Below, piece after piece: positions 52,601 through 58,913 of a DNA stretch of 64,000 bases. A program made the translations under genes and the position numbers. The first letter of the stretch is position 1. Each line of letters begins with the position of its first letter. The notes under the pieces were generated by a model, which was given only the letters and a program-made list of their open reading frames with translations, made no database searches and had not been told where the DNA came from. Source of the DNA: Verrucomicrobiia bacterium (GTDB lineage Bacteria > Verrucomicrobiota > Verrucomicrobiia > Verrucomicrobiales > Akkermansiaceae); the NCBI GenBank assembly GCA_030431475.1, contig JAUIJD010000010.1:40103-104102 (forward strand), written 5' to 3'.

Positions 52601-54407
52601 CTACAATGTCGCCGATGGCGACGGGACCGAGCCTTACCACCAGTCGCTGAACATCGGCATCAACGGTGGCCACGCCACGGTCGAGCTGGTGGACGGCACG
52701 CTCGACGTTTATCGACAAATGTCGGCGGGTTGGTTCGGAGGAGCCTTCGGTGGTTTCACTCAGACCGGCGGCACGGCGACGGTGGGTGGATTCCTCATCG
52801 CCGGCATCGATGCCGCTCCGGGTGTGATCAACCTCGAAGGCGGGGTGTTCAACCACAGCGGACCCATCACCTGGGGAGCCAGCGAGAACGTCATCGGGGT
52901 CGTGAACATCGGTGGCACCGCCGACTACAACAACACCCACGACAAGACCTTGGGGCTCTGGGTCGGTGAGAATGGAACGGCCACCCTCAACGTCTCCGAC
53001 AGCGCCACCATGGACTTTACCGGCAGCACCGATACCGTCCTGATCCTGGGCAACAATGCCACGTCCACGGGCACCGTGAACCTGCTCGGTGGCACGGTCA
53101 CCGGTGGCGGCATCAACCAGGGCGCGGGTGCCGGCCTGCTGAACTTCAACGGCGGCACACTGGCGGCCAACTCGGCCAGCGCCACCTTCCTGACCGGCAT
53201 CGACAATACCTACGTCCACGCGGGCGGCGGCACGATCGACAACGGCGGCAACGCCATCACGATCGGTCAGGAACTGCAGGCGCCCGCCGGCAACGGGGTC
53301 TCCGCGACCGGCCTGACCGTCAGCGGTGGCGGCTTCATCGAAACCCCGATCGTCACCATCACTGGTGGCGGCGGCACCGGTGCCACGGCCGTGGCCGAGA
53401 TCGATGCCAACGGGGATCTCACCGGCATCACCATCACCAACCCGGGCGTCAACTACACCTCCGCCCCGACCTTCGCCCTCGTCGGCGGTGGCGCGGGCAA
53501 CACCGGAGCGATCGGTGGCGCGGCGACGCTGGTGGCGAACGTCAGCGGCGGCATGACCTTCACCGGCGCGGCCACCACGACCCTGACGGAGGTCAACCGC
53601 TACACCGGCAACACCACCATCGATGCCGGCACCACCGTGCTGGTGCCCTTGGGTGCCGAGGTCTCCGTGGCCCCGACCACCGACGGGGTATCGACCAAGA
53701 TCACCGGCACCGGTGCCATCACCTTCCAGGGCAAGCTGCGGGTCGATGCGACCAACACCGACATCACCGACGGCAATTCCTGGACCGTGGTGGACGTCGC
53801 GACCCCGACCTACGACTCCTCCTTCGGCGTCGCGATCGCGGGCGTGCTCGACCTCACCGCGCAGGGCGACGGAGTCACCCACATCGGCGTCGACGGCAAC
53901 AACACCTGGACCTACAGCGAAACCACCGGCGTCCTCTCGCTGGCGGTCACCGGGGCGGCTCCCGGCTACGACACCTGGCTCTCCACCGGCGGAGGTTCCG
54001 CCCTCACCACCGGCGTCAACGACGGAGCCGAGGACAACCCCGACTTCGACACCTACGCCAACGTCCTTGAGTACATTCTCGGCGGCGACCCGCTGGCGGC
54101 GGACAACCTGGTGGACGTCAACGAGACCGCGACCGACCTGGTCTTCACCTTCGATCGCTACGACGACTCGGAGATCGACACCACCCTGGACTTCCAGTGG
54201 GGCACGACCCTCGCCGACTGGGGTGATGTGGGCCACACGATCGCCATCGGCGCGACGAGCTCCGGCCCCGATGCCAACGGCATCTCGGTGGACGTCACCG
54301 AGGATGGCGGCAGCACCGCGGACTACGACCTGATCGAGGTCACCGTTCCGAAGACCAATGCGGTCAACGGCAAGCTGTTCGGTCGCCTTCAAGGGCTGAA
54401 GCCCTGA
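49626..54407 (+). CDS. PATR secreted protein 2
   Basis: 1593 residues from ATG 49626, with signal peptide MTRNSILQTAFLLGLAATAQG; the open frame upstream of it is leader sequence. The N-terminal third has short repeats of the form GTGTLNVDGGTI and GENGGTGTINVNSGG. PATR motifs occur at ~residues 405-440 (GGLTKQGAGTLILSGNNTYTG) and ~718-750 (GFLTKLGSGTLTLSGANTL). These form beta-helix stalks in surface proteins. No outer-membrane barrel is present. The C-terminus has YANVLEYILGGDP, FTFDRYDDSE and a final KLFGRLQGLKP. A strong hairpin follows the stop. Probable cell-surface or matrix protein. Confidence 0.88.
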   Translation: MTRNSILQTAFLLGLAATAQGIDTWTGGTSTDWADGTNWSNGNPPDGTDTVLVNNISDATTFTPSLTTAYTLDPDGPGGDMWVGGSGTGELNIDNGGSLNVQGNWLFVGENGGTGTINVNSGGAITGDNNIRLGRTGGNGTLNVDGGTISGVSGIITDGGATSAINVTNNGSVASTGNIQMHGTSSSGIDSGSIDAGYEFWVGGDGDSTTFLQTGGTVSSGAWFVIGRDGTNSEYTMTGGTVNAATSTVGSFAVVGSFGGSSGTLNVGGTGEFYVDSNRRLYIGEDGTGILNVTGDGLVQNTDTNEGGVRLGQNATGVGTVNLDGGTISTPQVSQGGGTGTFNFNGGTLLVNADESALTAGTFMGGLTRANVRDGGAVIDTDTFSVTVSQGLAHSDIGGDAAIDGGLTKQGAGTLILSGNNTYTGPTVVSAGTLAFSGGGAIDFTTGLTLADSTTLDVSAATVDPYPPALTFSGDAQLVFQATGDDTDQAIITDSLTTTPPNVITVDVTNTAGSWTGDPGGWSYPLIDHDGTYVGTVGDDFAIGTLTPALAPGQTAEIVDNGVEIALVITGDPLSWTGNISADWNTADNNWSNSGGATSFSGSQSVLFEDGATVFNVNLAEDVEPGLVQFSNLFDDYTISSSGGFGINGSASVAVDSGGSVTFTTENDYTGSTTISDGILVVSGDGSIESSSMITIGADGELQLNPPTSATYANPIGGTGFLTKLGSGTLTLSGANTLAGDIVMTDGQLNLNSAGALGTTDDAFDAFIFQGGVLDNTSGGIVNLAPDKPVSLEADLTFIGSNDLFLSNGAVTLNASRTIDVQAGTLGMGATVDGGAGYDLIKTGPGTLVLNGGNIAGDLDVQAGIVGLNQDFTGASPISTTGTGILENAGGVGTKWTRWNVTGDVTSDLLIRGNDGSHDFQLGLVKQAAGTLTLTNPANDIGAILNVDQGTLILEAGSYGRAADDGTTLNAFAASLGNAGDSTLVIDGASVDYNVADGDGTEPYHQSLNIGINGGHATVELVDGTLDVYRQMSAGWFGGAFGGFTQTGGTATVGGFLIAGIDAAPGVINLEGGVFNHSGPITWGASENVIGVVNIGGTADYNNTHDKTLGLWVGENGTATLNVSDSATMDFTGSTDTVLILGNNATSTGTVNLLGGTVTGGGINQGAGAGLLNFNGGTLAANSASATFLTGIDNTYVHAGGGTIDNGGNAITIGQELQAPAGNGVSATGLTVSGGGFIETPIVTITGGGGTGATAVAEIDANGDLTGITITNPGVNYTSAPTFALVGGGAGNTGAIGGAATLVANVSGGMTFTGAATTTLTEVNRYTGNTTIDAGTTVLVPLGAEVSVAPTTDGVSTKITGTGAITFQGKLRVDATNTDITDGNSWTVVDVATPTYDSSFGVAIAGVLDLTAQGDGVTHIGVDGNNTWTYSETTGVLSLAVTGAAPGYDTWLSTGGGSALTTGVNDGAEDNPDFDTYANVLEYILGGDPLAADNLVDVNETATDLVFTFDRYDDSEIDTTLDFQWGTTLADWGDVGHTIAIGATSSGPDANGISVDVTEDGGSTADYDLIEVTVPKTNAVNGKLFGRLQGLKP

Positions 54408-54424
54408 TCCCATCCATCACCCGG

Positions 54425-54456
54425 CCACGGTCCGGAGCCCCTGCTCCGGGCCGTGG
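54425..54456 (+). terminator. Hairpin terminator after PATR protein 2
   Basis: Arms CCACGGTCCGGAG (54425-54437) and CTCCGGGCCGTGG (54444-54456) pair over 13 positions with one mismatch and a 6-base loop, 18 bp after the stop. No run of T follows, so termination may be factor-dependent. Confidence 0.55.
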
Positions 54457-54645
54457 TGGTGATACGGGCCGCCGACCATTTCGTGGCGCTTCGGTCAGGA
54501 ACGGGCTGAAAGACGAAAGGCACCGAATCGTCCGGGAACTTCCCGTGGGTTCAGTGTCTTCCCTGGTTTGATCAACGCACTCACGGTCCACGTCCTCGCG
54601 ATGGACTGAATGATACCGTCGCCCAATTCCGTCTCGACCGGGGAA

Positions 54646-54713
54646 AACCACGGAAGCCACGGAGAACACGGAAACTCGGAGTTCATTCCGTGGATTCAGT
54701 GAGTTCCGTGGTT
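54646..54713. repeat. Palindromic CACGGAA-type repeat cluster
   Basis: AACCACGGAA (54646-54655) and TTCCGTGGTT (54704-54713) are perfect inverted arms, with further CACGGA and TCCGTGG copies between them. The 340-bp gap 54457-54795 otherwise contains no gene. GATACGGGCC is directly repeated at 54461 and 54761. The cluster looks like a dispersed intergenic repeat or a fossil insertion. Confidence 0.55.
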
Positions 54714-54795
54714 CTCTGTCTTTATCATCGTATCGTCCGATTCATATTTTGATCCGGTATGATACGGGCCTGGCGCCGATTTCAGGCACTGCCGG

Positions 54796-55818
54796 CTACA
54801 TCTCCAGCATGTGCGAAATGTGGGTCGCGGTCAGCTCGCCCATGGTCTCGCAGTTGCGGAAGATGTCGGTGTGGTGGTACTTCGACAGGTCGCGGGCGAG
54901 CTGGCGCACGTGCTCCCGCGGGGCGAGCTCCTCGCGCCGCATCACGCCGAGCAGCGCCTTCAGGCGCGCCGCCTCGACCTTCGCCCGCTGGGTCATCTGG
55001 GCGTGCTCCTCGGCGACGTACTGATTGATCGATTTGCGGTCCAGCGACTTGAAGGCGAGCCGGGTGACCGAGCGGTTCGAGTCGAAGCGGTAGGCGAGGT
55101 AGGTCTTCCCCCGGGATTCGTAGCTCTGCTGGTCGAAGTCGATCGGCCGGACCCGGTACTGCACCTCCTCGAAGTCCGGCGTGATGTCGACGACGTAGTT
55201 CACGCTGCGCATGTCGCCCAGCAGGCGGATGAAGCAGCGTTCGTTGAACTTGGTGAACTCCTTGGCGATGCGGACCTGGTTCAGCGCGGGGTCGGGGAGG
55301 TAGTCGCGCAGGAAGACATCGCCCGGCACCCCGGCGATGTGCTCCTCGATCAGGGTGTTGCCCTGGACCAGGTAGTTGATCCGGTTGGGTGAAAGGATGT
55401 GCTCGAGCTCGAGCCCGTAGATCCGCGACGCATCGACGTGCTTGACGTAGAAGTAGTCGGAGTTGTCGTTGTAGACGTTGGTGATGCGGATGCGGAACGG
55501 CCGCGAATTGCCGAACTCGCCGAAGTCGACGCGGTCGACCATCAGGTGCTCGTGGTGGTCGGCGTCGCCGCCGACCTTCAGCTCCGAGTAGATCTTGGTC
55601 AGCTTCGGGCGCAGCTCGCGCATGTGCTCGGGGTCGTAGTAGACCGTCAGCCACAGCGTTTCCTCGCCCATCGGATTCTCGTACGGCATCGACCCGGCGA
55701 ATCGCGTGAGGTCGTCGTAGACCGAGGGGATGTCCCGCAGCCGGTCGAAGCGGAAGAGGTATTGGACGAGCGCCGGCGAGCCCGGGTAGCGTTCCTTCCG
55801 GCGGGAAATCATGGCCAT
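54796..55818 (-). CDS. Conserved-looking hypothetical cytoplasmic protein
   Basis: 340 residues from the ATG giving MAMISRRKERYPGS. It has no signal peptide or membrane helix. Alternating strands and helices are seen (LWLTVYYDPEHMRELRPKL, NVYNDNSDYFYVKHVDASRI, SVNYVVDITPDFEEVQYRVR). The C-terminal third is helical and charged (HAQMTQRAKVEAARLKALLG, HVRQLARDLSKYHHTDIFRN). I do not recognise a family and see no catalytic motif. It is divergent from rlmN across a gap with palindromes. Composition and length argue for a real gene. Confidence 0.8.
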   Translation of the reverse strand: MAMISRRKERYPGSPALVQYLFRFDRLRDIPSVYDDLTRFAGSMPYENPMGEETLWLTVYYDPEHMRELRPKLTKIYSELKVGGDADHHEHLMVDRVDFGEFGNSRPFRIRITNVYNDNSDYFYVKHVDASRIYGLELEHILSPNRINYLVQGNTLIEEHIAGVPGDVFLRDYLPDPALNQVRIAKEFTKFNERCFIRLLGDMRSVNYVVDITPDFEEVQYRVRPIDFDQQSYESRGKTYLAYRFDSNRSVTRLAFKSLDRKSINQYVAEEHAQMTQRAKVEAARLKALLGVMRREELAPREHVRQLARDLSKYHHTDIFRNCETMGELTATHISHMLEM

Positions 55819-55864
55819 CGCCCGGACAGGCTGACCGCTGCGGCGCGGGATGGCGAGTTTTTCG

Positions 55865-55936
55865 GAAGTCGGCGCCGGAGCGCCGACTTCCGACCGAACT
55901 TCAATGTTCGACCTTCGAGCTTCGATATTCGAAGCT
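55865..55936. repeat. REP-like palindromes upstream of rlmN
   Basis: GAAGTCGGCGC (55865-55875) and GCGCCGACTTC (55880-55890) form a perfect 11-bp hairpin with loop CGGA. AGCTTCGA-TAT-TCGAAGCT (55918-55936) is a second perfect hairpin. They lie in the divergent gap and overlap the possible 5' end of rlmN. Confidence 0.75.
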
Positions 55937-57025
55937 CCTCCCGTGCTGCCCGCCCTCACCGGACTTTCCAAGGACGACCTCACCGCCCTGATGGCGGACT
56001 GGGGCCAGCCGGCGTTCCGCGCCGGGCAGATTCTCGACTGGGTGTGGAAGAAGCAGGTCGGCTCCATCGACGAGATGACCAACCTGCCGGCCGCCCTGCG
56101 CGATCAGCTCGCCGCCGGCCACCGGCTCCACGCGCTCGAGCACAGCCATACCCAGGGCAGCGCCGACACCACCCGCAAGTTCCTCTTCAAGCTCCACGAC
56201 GGGCGCTACGTGGAAAGCGTCCTCATCCCCGCCAACCCGGCACTCTACGGCGAGCGCTCCGATCGCCGCACGCTCTGCGTTTCGTCGCAGGTCGGCTGCG
56301 CCTACGGCTGCAAGTTCTGCGCCTCCGGGCTGGCCGGGTTTTCCCGCAACCTCGAGCCGTCCGAGATCGCCGGCCAGGTCCTCGCTGCCGAGCGCCTCTC
56401 CGGCGAACGCGTCGACAACCTCGTCTTCATGGGCATGGGCGAGCCCTTCGCGAATTTCAACAAGCTGATGGCGGCGGTTGGGATCATCACCGCCGAATGG
56501 GGCCTGCACCTCGGCGCGCGGCATCTCACGATTTCCACCTCCGGCCTGGTTCCGCAGATCCGCAAGCTCGCCGACCACCCGCAGCAGATCCGCCTCGCGA
56601 TCTCGCTCCACGGCGCCACCGACGAGGTCCGGGACCAGATCATGCCGGTGAACCGGAAATGGAACACCGCCGCCCTCTTCGAGGCGCTGGACTACTGGAA
56701 CGAGCGCAAGAAGCAGCACCTGACGCTGGAGTACATCCTCATCCAGGACGTCAACGACGCCCTCGAGCAGGCGCGCATCCTCGCCGGTCACGCGCGGCGT
56801 CTGAAGGCCAAGGTCAATCTGATCCCCTACAACACCGTCGACGGCCTCGACTGGGTCCGCCCCAGCGAAACCCGCTGCAAGGCCTTCCGCGACGTCCTGA
56901 AACACGCCGGCGTCTCCGCCACCCTGCGCCTCGAAAAAGGCCACGACATCGACGCCGCCTGCGGCCAGCTCCGGCTCAAGCAGGAGACCGAAGAGGGGAT
57001 CATCGAGGCGCCGGTGAAGGGGTAG
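55904..57025 (+). CDS. rlmN: 23S rRNA A2503 / tRNA A37 C2-methyltransferase RlmN
   Basis: 373 residues from ATG 55904. The radical SAM cluster motif is CAYGCKFCAS, followed by NLVFMGMGEPFANF, HLTISTSGLVPQI and RLAISLHGAT. The N-terminal accessory domain (PAFRAGQILDWVWKKQVGS) and the YILIQDVND segment are also family-typical. It uses SAM twice to methylate C2 of an adenine in 23S rRNA and some tRNAs. ATG 55904 lies in a palindromic repeat; GTG 55943, just before LPALTGLSKDDL, fits homologue length equally well. ATG 55850 is less likely. Confidence 0.95.
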   Translation: MFDLRASIFEAPPVLPALTGLSKDDLTALMADWGQPAFRAGQILDWVWKKQVGSIDEMTNLPAALRDQLAAGHRLHALEHSHTQGSADTTRKFLFKLHDGRYVESVLIPANPALYGERSDRRTLCVSSQVGCAYGCKFCASGLAGFSRNLEPSEIAGQVLAAERLSGERVDNLVFMGMGEPFANFNKLMAAVGIITAEWGLHLGARHLTISTSGLVPQIRKLADHPQQIRLAISLHGATDEVRDQIMPVNRKWNTAALFEALDYWNERKKQHLTLEYILIQDVNDALEQARILAGHARRLKAKVNLIPYNTVDGLDWVRPSETRCKAFRDVLKHAGVSATLRLEKGHDIDAACGQLRLKQETEEGIIEAPVKG

Positions 57026-57068
57026 CTGCGGCATCCTGCCGCAGTCCGTTCCAGCGGCTTCCAGCCGC
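57026..57068. terminator. Paired hairpins between rlmN and the DinB gene
   Basis: CTGCGGCA-TCC-TGCCGCAG (57026-57044) starts directly after the rlmN stop, and GCGGCT-TCC-AGCCGC (57054-57068) follows. Both have the same three-base loop. They sit between two converging genes and may stop transcription from both sides; they also look like repeat units. Confidence 0.6.
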
Positions 57069-57074
57069 GCTTCT

Positions 57075-57650
57075 TCAGCTCAACCCCGCGACGATCCGCT
57101 CGAGTTGCTTGCGGTGAACTTCCATGTGGATCGCCGCCAGCGCGTGCCAGCCGGCGGCATCGAGCGGGCCGAACCACGGATGCGCGTAGCGCGCCTCCGA
57201 GCGCAGGTCGGGGCAGGTCCCGGTGACGTCCCGGAACCGGTCGCAGGAGCCTTCGTAGGCGCCTTCCGCCGTTGCCGTGACCTCGGGCGAGGGTTTCACC
57301 GCGGCGGTGTCGGCTTTGCCCTCCGGCACCCGGCCCTCGACCAGCCCCGCCACCACGCCGGTGAAGATCTCGTGGCAGATGCGCAGGTGATCGAGGGTCA
57401 TCCAGACCGACCAGTGGCGGCTGCTGTCCTCCAGCCCCGGCAGGCGCCGGATCAGCACCCGCTCGGCCCGGCAGGGCTCCGGGCACGCCTCGACCAGGGG
57501 GCGGATGCGCTGGCGCTCGGCGTCGAACACCCGGTCGAAGTCCTCACGCCGGGCTCGCTGGAGTCGTCGGGCGAACAAGAACCTCCCGAGGCGGAGCTCC
57601 CACCAGGGCAGGCCCGCCCCCGGAGCGGCCAGTTTCGGATCATCCGGCAT
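57075..57650 (-). CDS. DinB-superfamily protein
   Basis: 191 residues from the ATG giving MPDDPKLAAPG; a TTG 51 bp upstream would add 17 residues. The four-helix DinB/YfiT-like pattern is visible, with RHWSVWMTLDHLRICHEI near the middle and HPWFGPLDAAGWHALAAIH then MEVHRKQLERI at the end. These place conserved histidines for a metal site. Some DinB-like enzymes are thiol-dependent transferases; function here is unknown. It is divergent from an HxlR regulator across 80 AT-rich bases, a common arrangement for a regulator and its target. Confidence 0.75.
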   Translation of the reverse strand: MPDDPKLAAPGAGLPWWELRLGRFLFARRLQRARREDFDRVFDAERQRIRPLVEACPEPCRAERVLIRRLPGLEDSSRHWSVWMTLDHLRICHEIFTGVVAGLVEGRVPEGKADTAAVKPSPEVTATAEGAYEGSCDRFRDVTGTCPDLRSEARYAHPWFGPLDAAGWHALAAIHMEVHRKQLERIVAGLS

Positions 57651-57671
57651 GCTGGCTACCCAATCTGTAAG

Positions 57672-57686
57672 CTTGTGAAGTGCAAG
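57672..57686. promoter_or_regulatory. Candidate HxlR operator
   Basis: CTTG-TGAAGTG-CAAG is an interrupted palindrome in the AT-rich gap (57651-57730) between the DinB-like and HxlR genes. A short, imperfect site like this is only suggestive. Confidence 0.3.
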
Positions 57687-57730
57687 TAAATAAGATTGCA
57701 AAATAAAAGTAAAAGGCGAGAGTGCTCGTC

Positions 57731-58177
57731 ATGCCCGATCGGCGTTCACCCTGTCCGGTTTCCTGCGCGCTGGATCTTTTCGGCGACCGCTGGACCCTGC
57801 TGGTGATCCGCGACCTGATGCTCGGCCGCTCCCGTTTCAAGGATTTCGCGGCGTCGCCCGAGGGCATCCCGACCAACCTGCTCAGCGACCGGCTGGCCCG
57901 GTTGGTCGATGCGGGCGTGGCGGAGAAGGTTCCTGCGGCGGCCGGATCGAAACGGCTTGCCTACCGGTTGACGGCCAAAGGGGAAGCCTTGCGGCCCGTG
58001 CTTGTCGCGATTCGCGAATGGGGCTTGGAATGGGAGCACGGGACGCAGGTCCGACGGGTCGAGTCGCCTCGCGGGACGTCCACCCCGGAGGCTCCGGCCC
58101 GATCCATTCCGCTTTCCGAACCGCTGGCCGTTCCCGAACCTGAATCTGATGCCGGGCATTTCGCCGACCTCGGGTAA
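57731..58177 (+). CDS. HxlR-family winged-helix regulator
   Basis: 148 residues from ATG 57731. The start CPVSCALDLFGDRWTLLVIR and the segment FKDFAASPEGIPTNLLSDRL are the HxlR signature, followed by the wing YRLTAKGEALRPVL. Family members sense redox or electrophiles through the N-terminal cysteine or bind small ligands. The last ~45 residues (Pro/Glu-rich) are an extra tail. It probably controls the divergent DinB-like gene and itself. Confidence 0.92.
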   Translation: MPDRRSPCPVSCALDLFGDRWTLLVIRDLMLGRSRFKDFAASPEGIPTNLLSDRLARLVDAGVAEKVPAAAGSKRLAYRLTAKGEALRPVLVAIREWGLEWEHGTQVRRVESPRGTSTPEAPARSIPLSEPLAVPEPESDAGHFADLG

Positions 58178-58195
58178 GGTGCCGGCTTCCTCCCC

Positions 58196-58765
58196 ATGTC
58201 CGTTCGACCCTCCATCCTCGTGACTGCTTTCGGGCCCTTCGGTGGGCGCGAGATCAATGCCTCGTCCCTCGCCTTGGAGCAGCTGGTGGCGGCCGATCGT
58301 TCCCTTCGCTTCCGCATCCTCCCGGTGGATCTTGTCGAAGCACCCCGGCGGCTGCATGAGGCCATCCGTCGGGTCGCTCCGGAGGCCATCCTGATGCTGG
58401 GTGAGGCGGCGAACGCTTCCCGACTGCGGCTCGAGACCCGGGCATGGAACGAGCTCGACTTCACCATCCCGGACATCTCCGGGCGTCAGCCGCGGGCCCG
58501 CCCGATCGACCGGCAGGGTCCCGCCCACCTCGGCACTTCAGTCGATACGAAGGCGTTGGCGGCGCGACTGGGGGCGGGGTCGCACGAGGTCGAGTGCTCG
58601 TCCGACCCCGGGCGCTATCTCTGCAACCGGCTTTACCACGCGGCCCTGCGGAATGCCGGGGTGCCGGCCTTGTTCGTGCACCTGCCTCTGGAGCACCGGC
58701 TTCCTCCCGAGCGTGCGGCCGAGGCCCTGGGAATGGTGATCGAGCATCTGAGGCAGGAGGGCTGA
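58196..58765 (+). CDS. pcp: Pyroglutamyl-peptidase I
   Basis: 189 residues. The catalytic triad of the C15 family is in order: Glu70 (LMLGEAANAS), Cys143 (RYLCNRLYHAAL) and His162 (ALFVHLPLEH). The start ILVTAFGPFGG is typical. It removes N-terminal pyroglutamate from peptides in the cytoplasm. The chain is a little shorter than the usual ~210 residues, mainly in the middle. It lies 18 bp after the HxlR gene and may be co-transcribed. Confidence 0.92.
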   Translation: MSVRPSILVTAFGPFGGREINASSLALEQLVAADRSLRFRILPVDLVEAPRRLHEAIRRVAPEAILMLGEAANASRLRLETRAWNELDFTIPDISGRQPRARPIDRQGPAHLGTSVDTKALAARLGAGSHEVECSSDPGRYLCNRLYHAALRNAGVPALFVHLPLEHRLPPERAAEALGMVIEHLRQEG

Positions 58766-58792
58766 GGGCCGGCGTGCGACGCGCTCGGCGGC

Positions 58793-58864
58793 AGTGACCC
58801 GGACGGTTCATCGGGTCACTCATACGGCATGCCGTCCGACTCCCCCCCGGTTGGGGGGACGGAC
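58793..58864. promoter_or_regulatory. Hairpin cluster between pcp and PATR protein 3
   Basis: Three structures are packed here: AGTGACCC (58793-58800) with GGGTCACT (58813-58820); the perfect palindrome ACGGCATGCCGT (58824-58835); and a strong hairpin pairing GTCCG..TCCCCCC with GGGGGGACGGAC (58834-58864). They may end pcp transcription or fold in the 5' leader of the PATR gene. Confidence 0.5.
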
Positions 58865-58913
58865 TCCCGTTGCCGCGCGTCGGGCGGTTTGGTGTGCTGC
58901 CGATTGTCGATCT

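Noticed and set aside
55399..57117. A 572-codon + strand frame overlapping the hypothetical gene and rlmN
   Set aside because: It is antisense to one real gene and out of frame with rlmN. The composition is Arg/Ala-rich shadow sequence.
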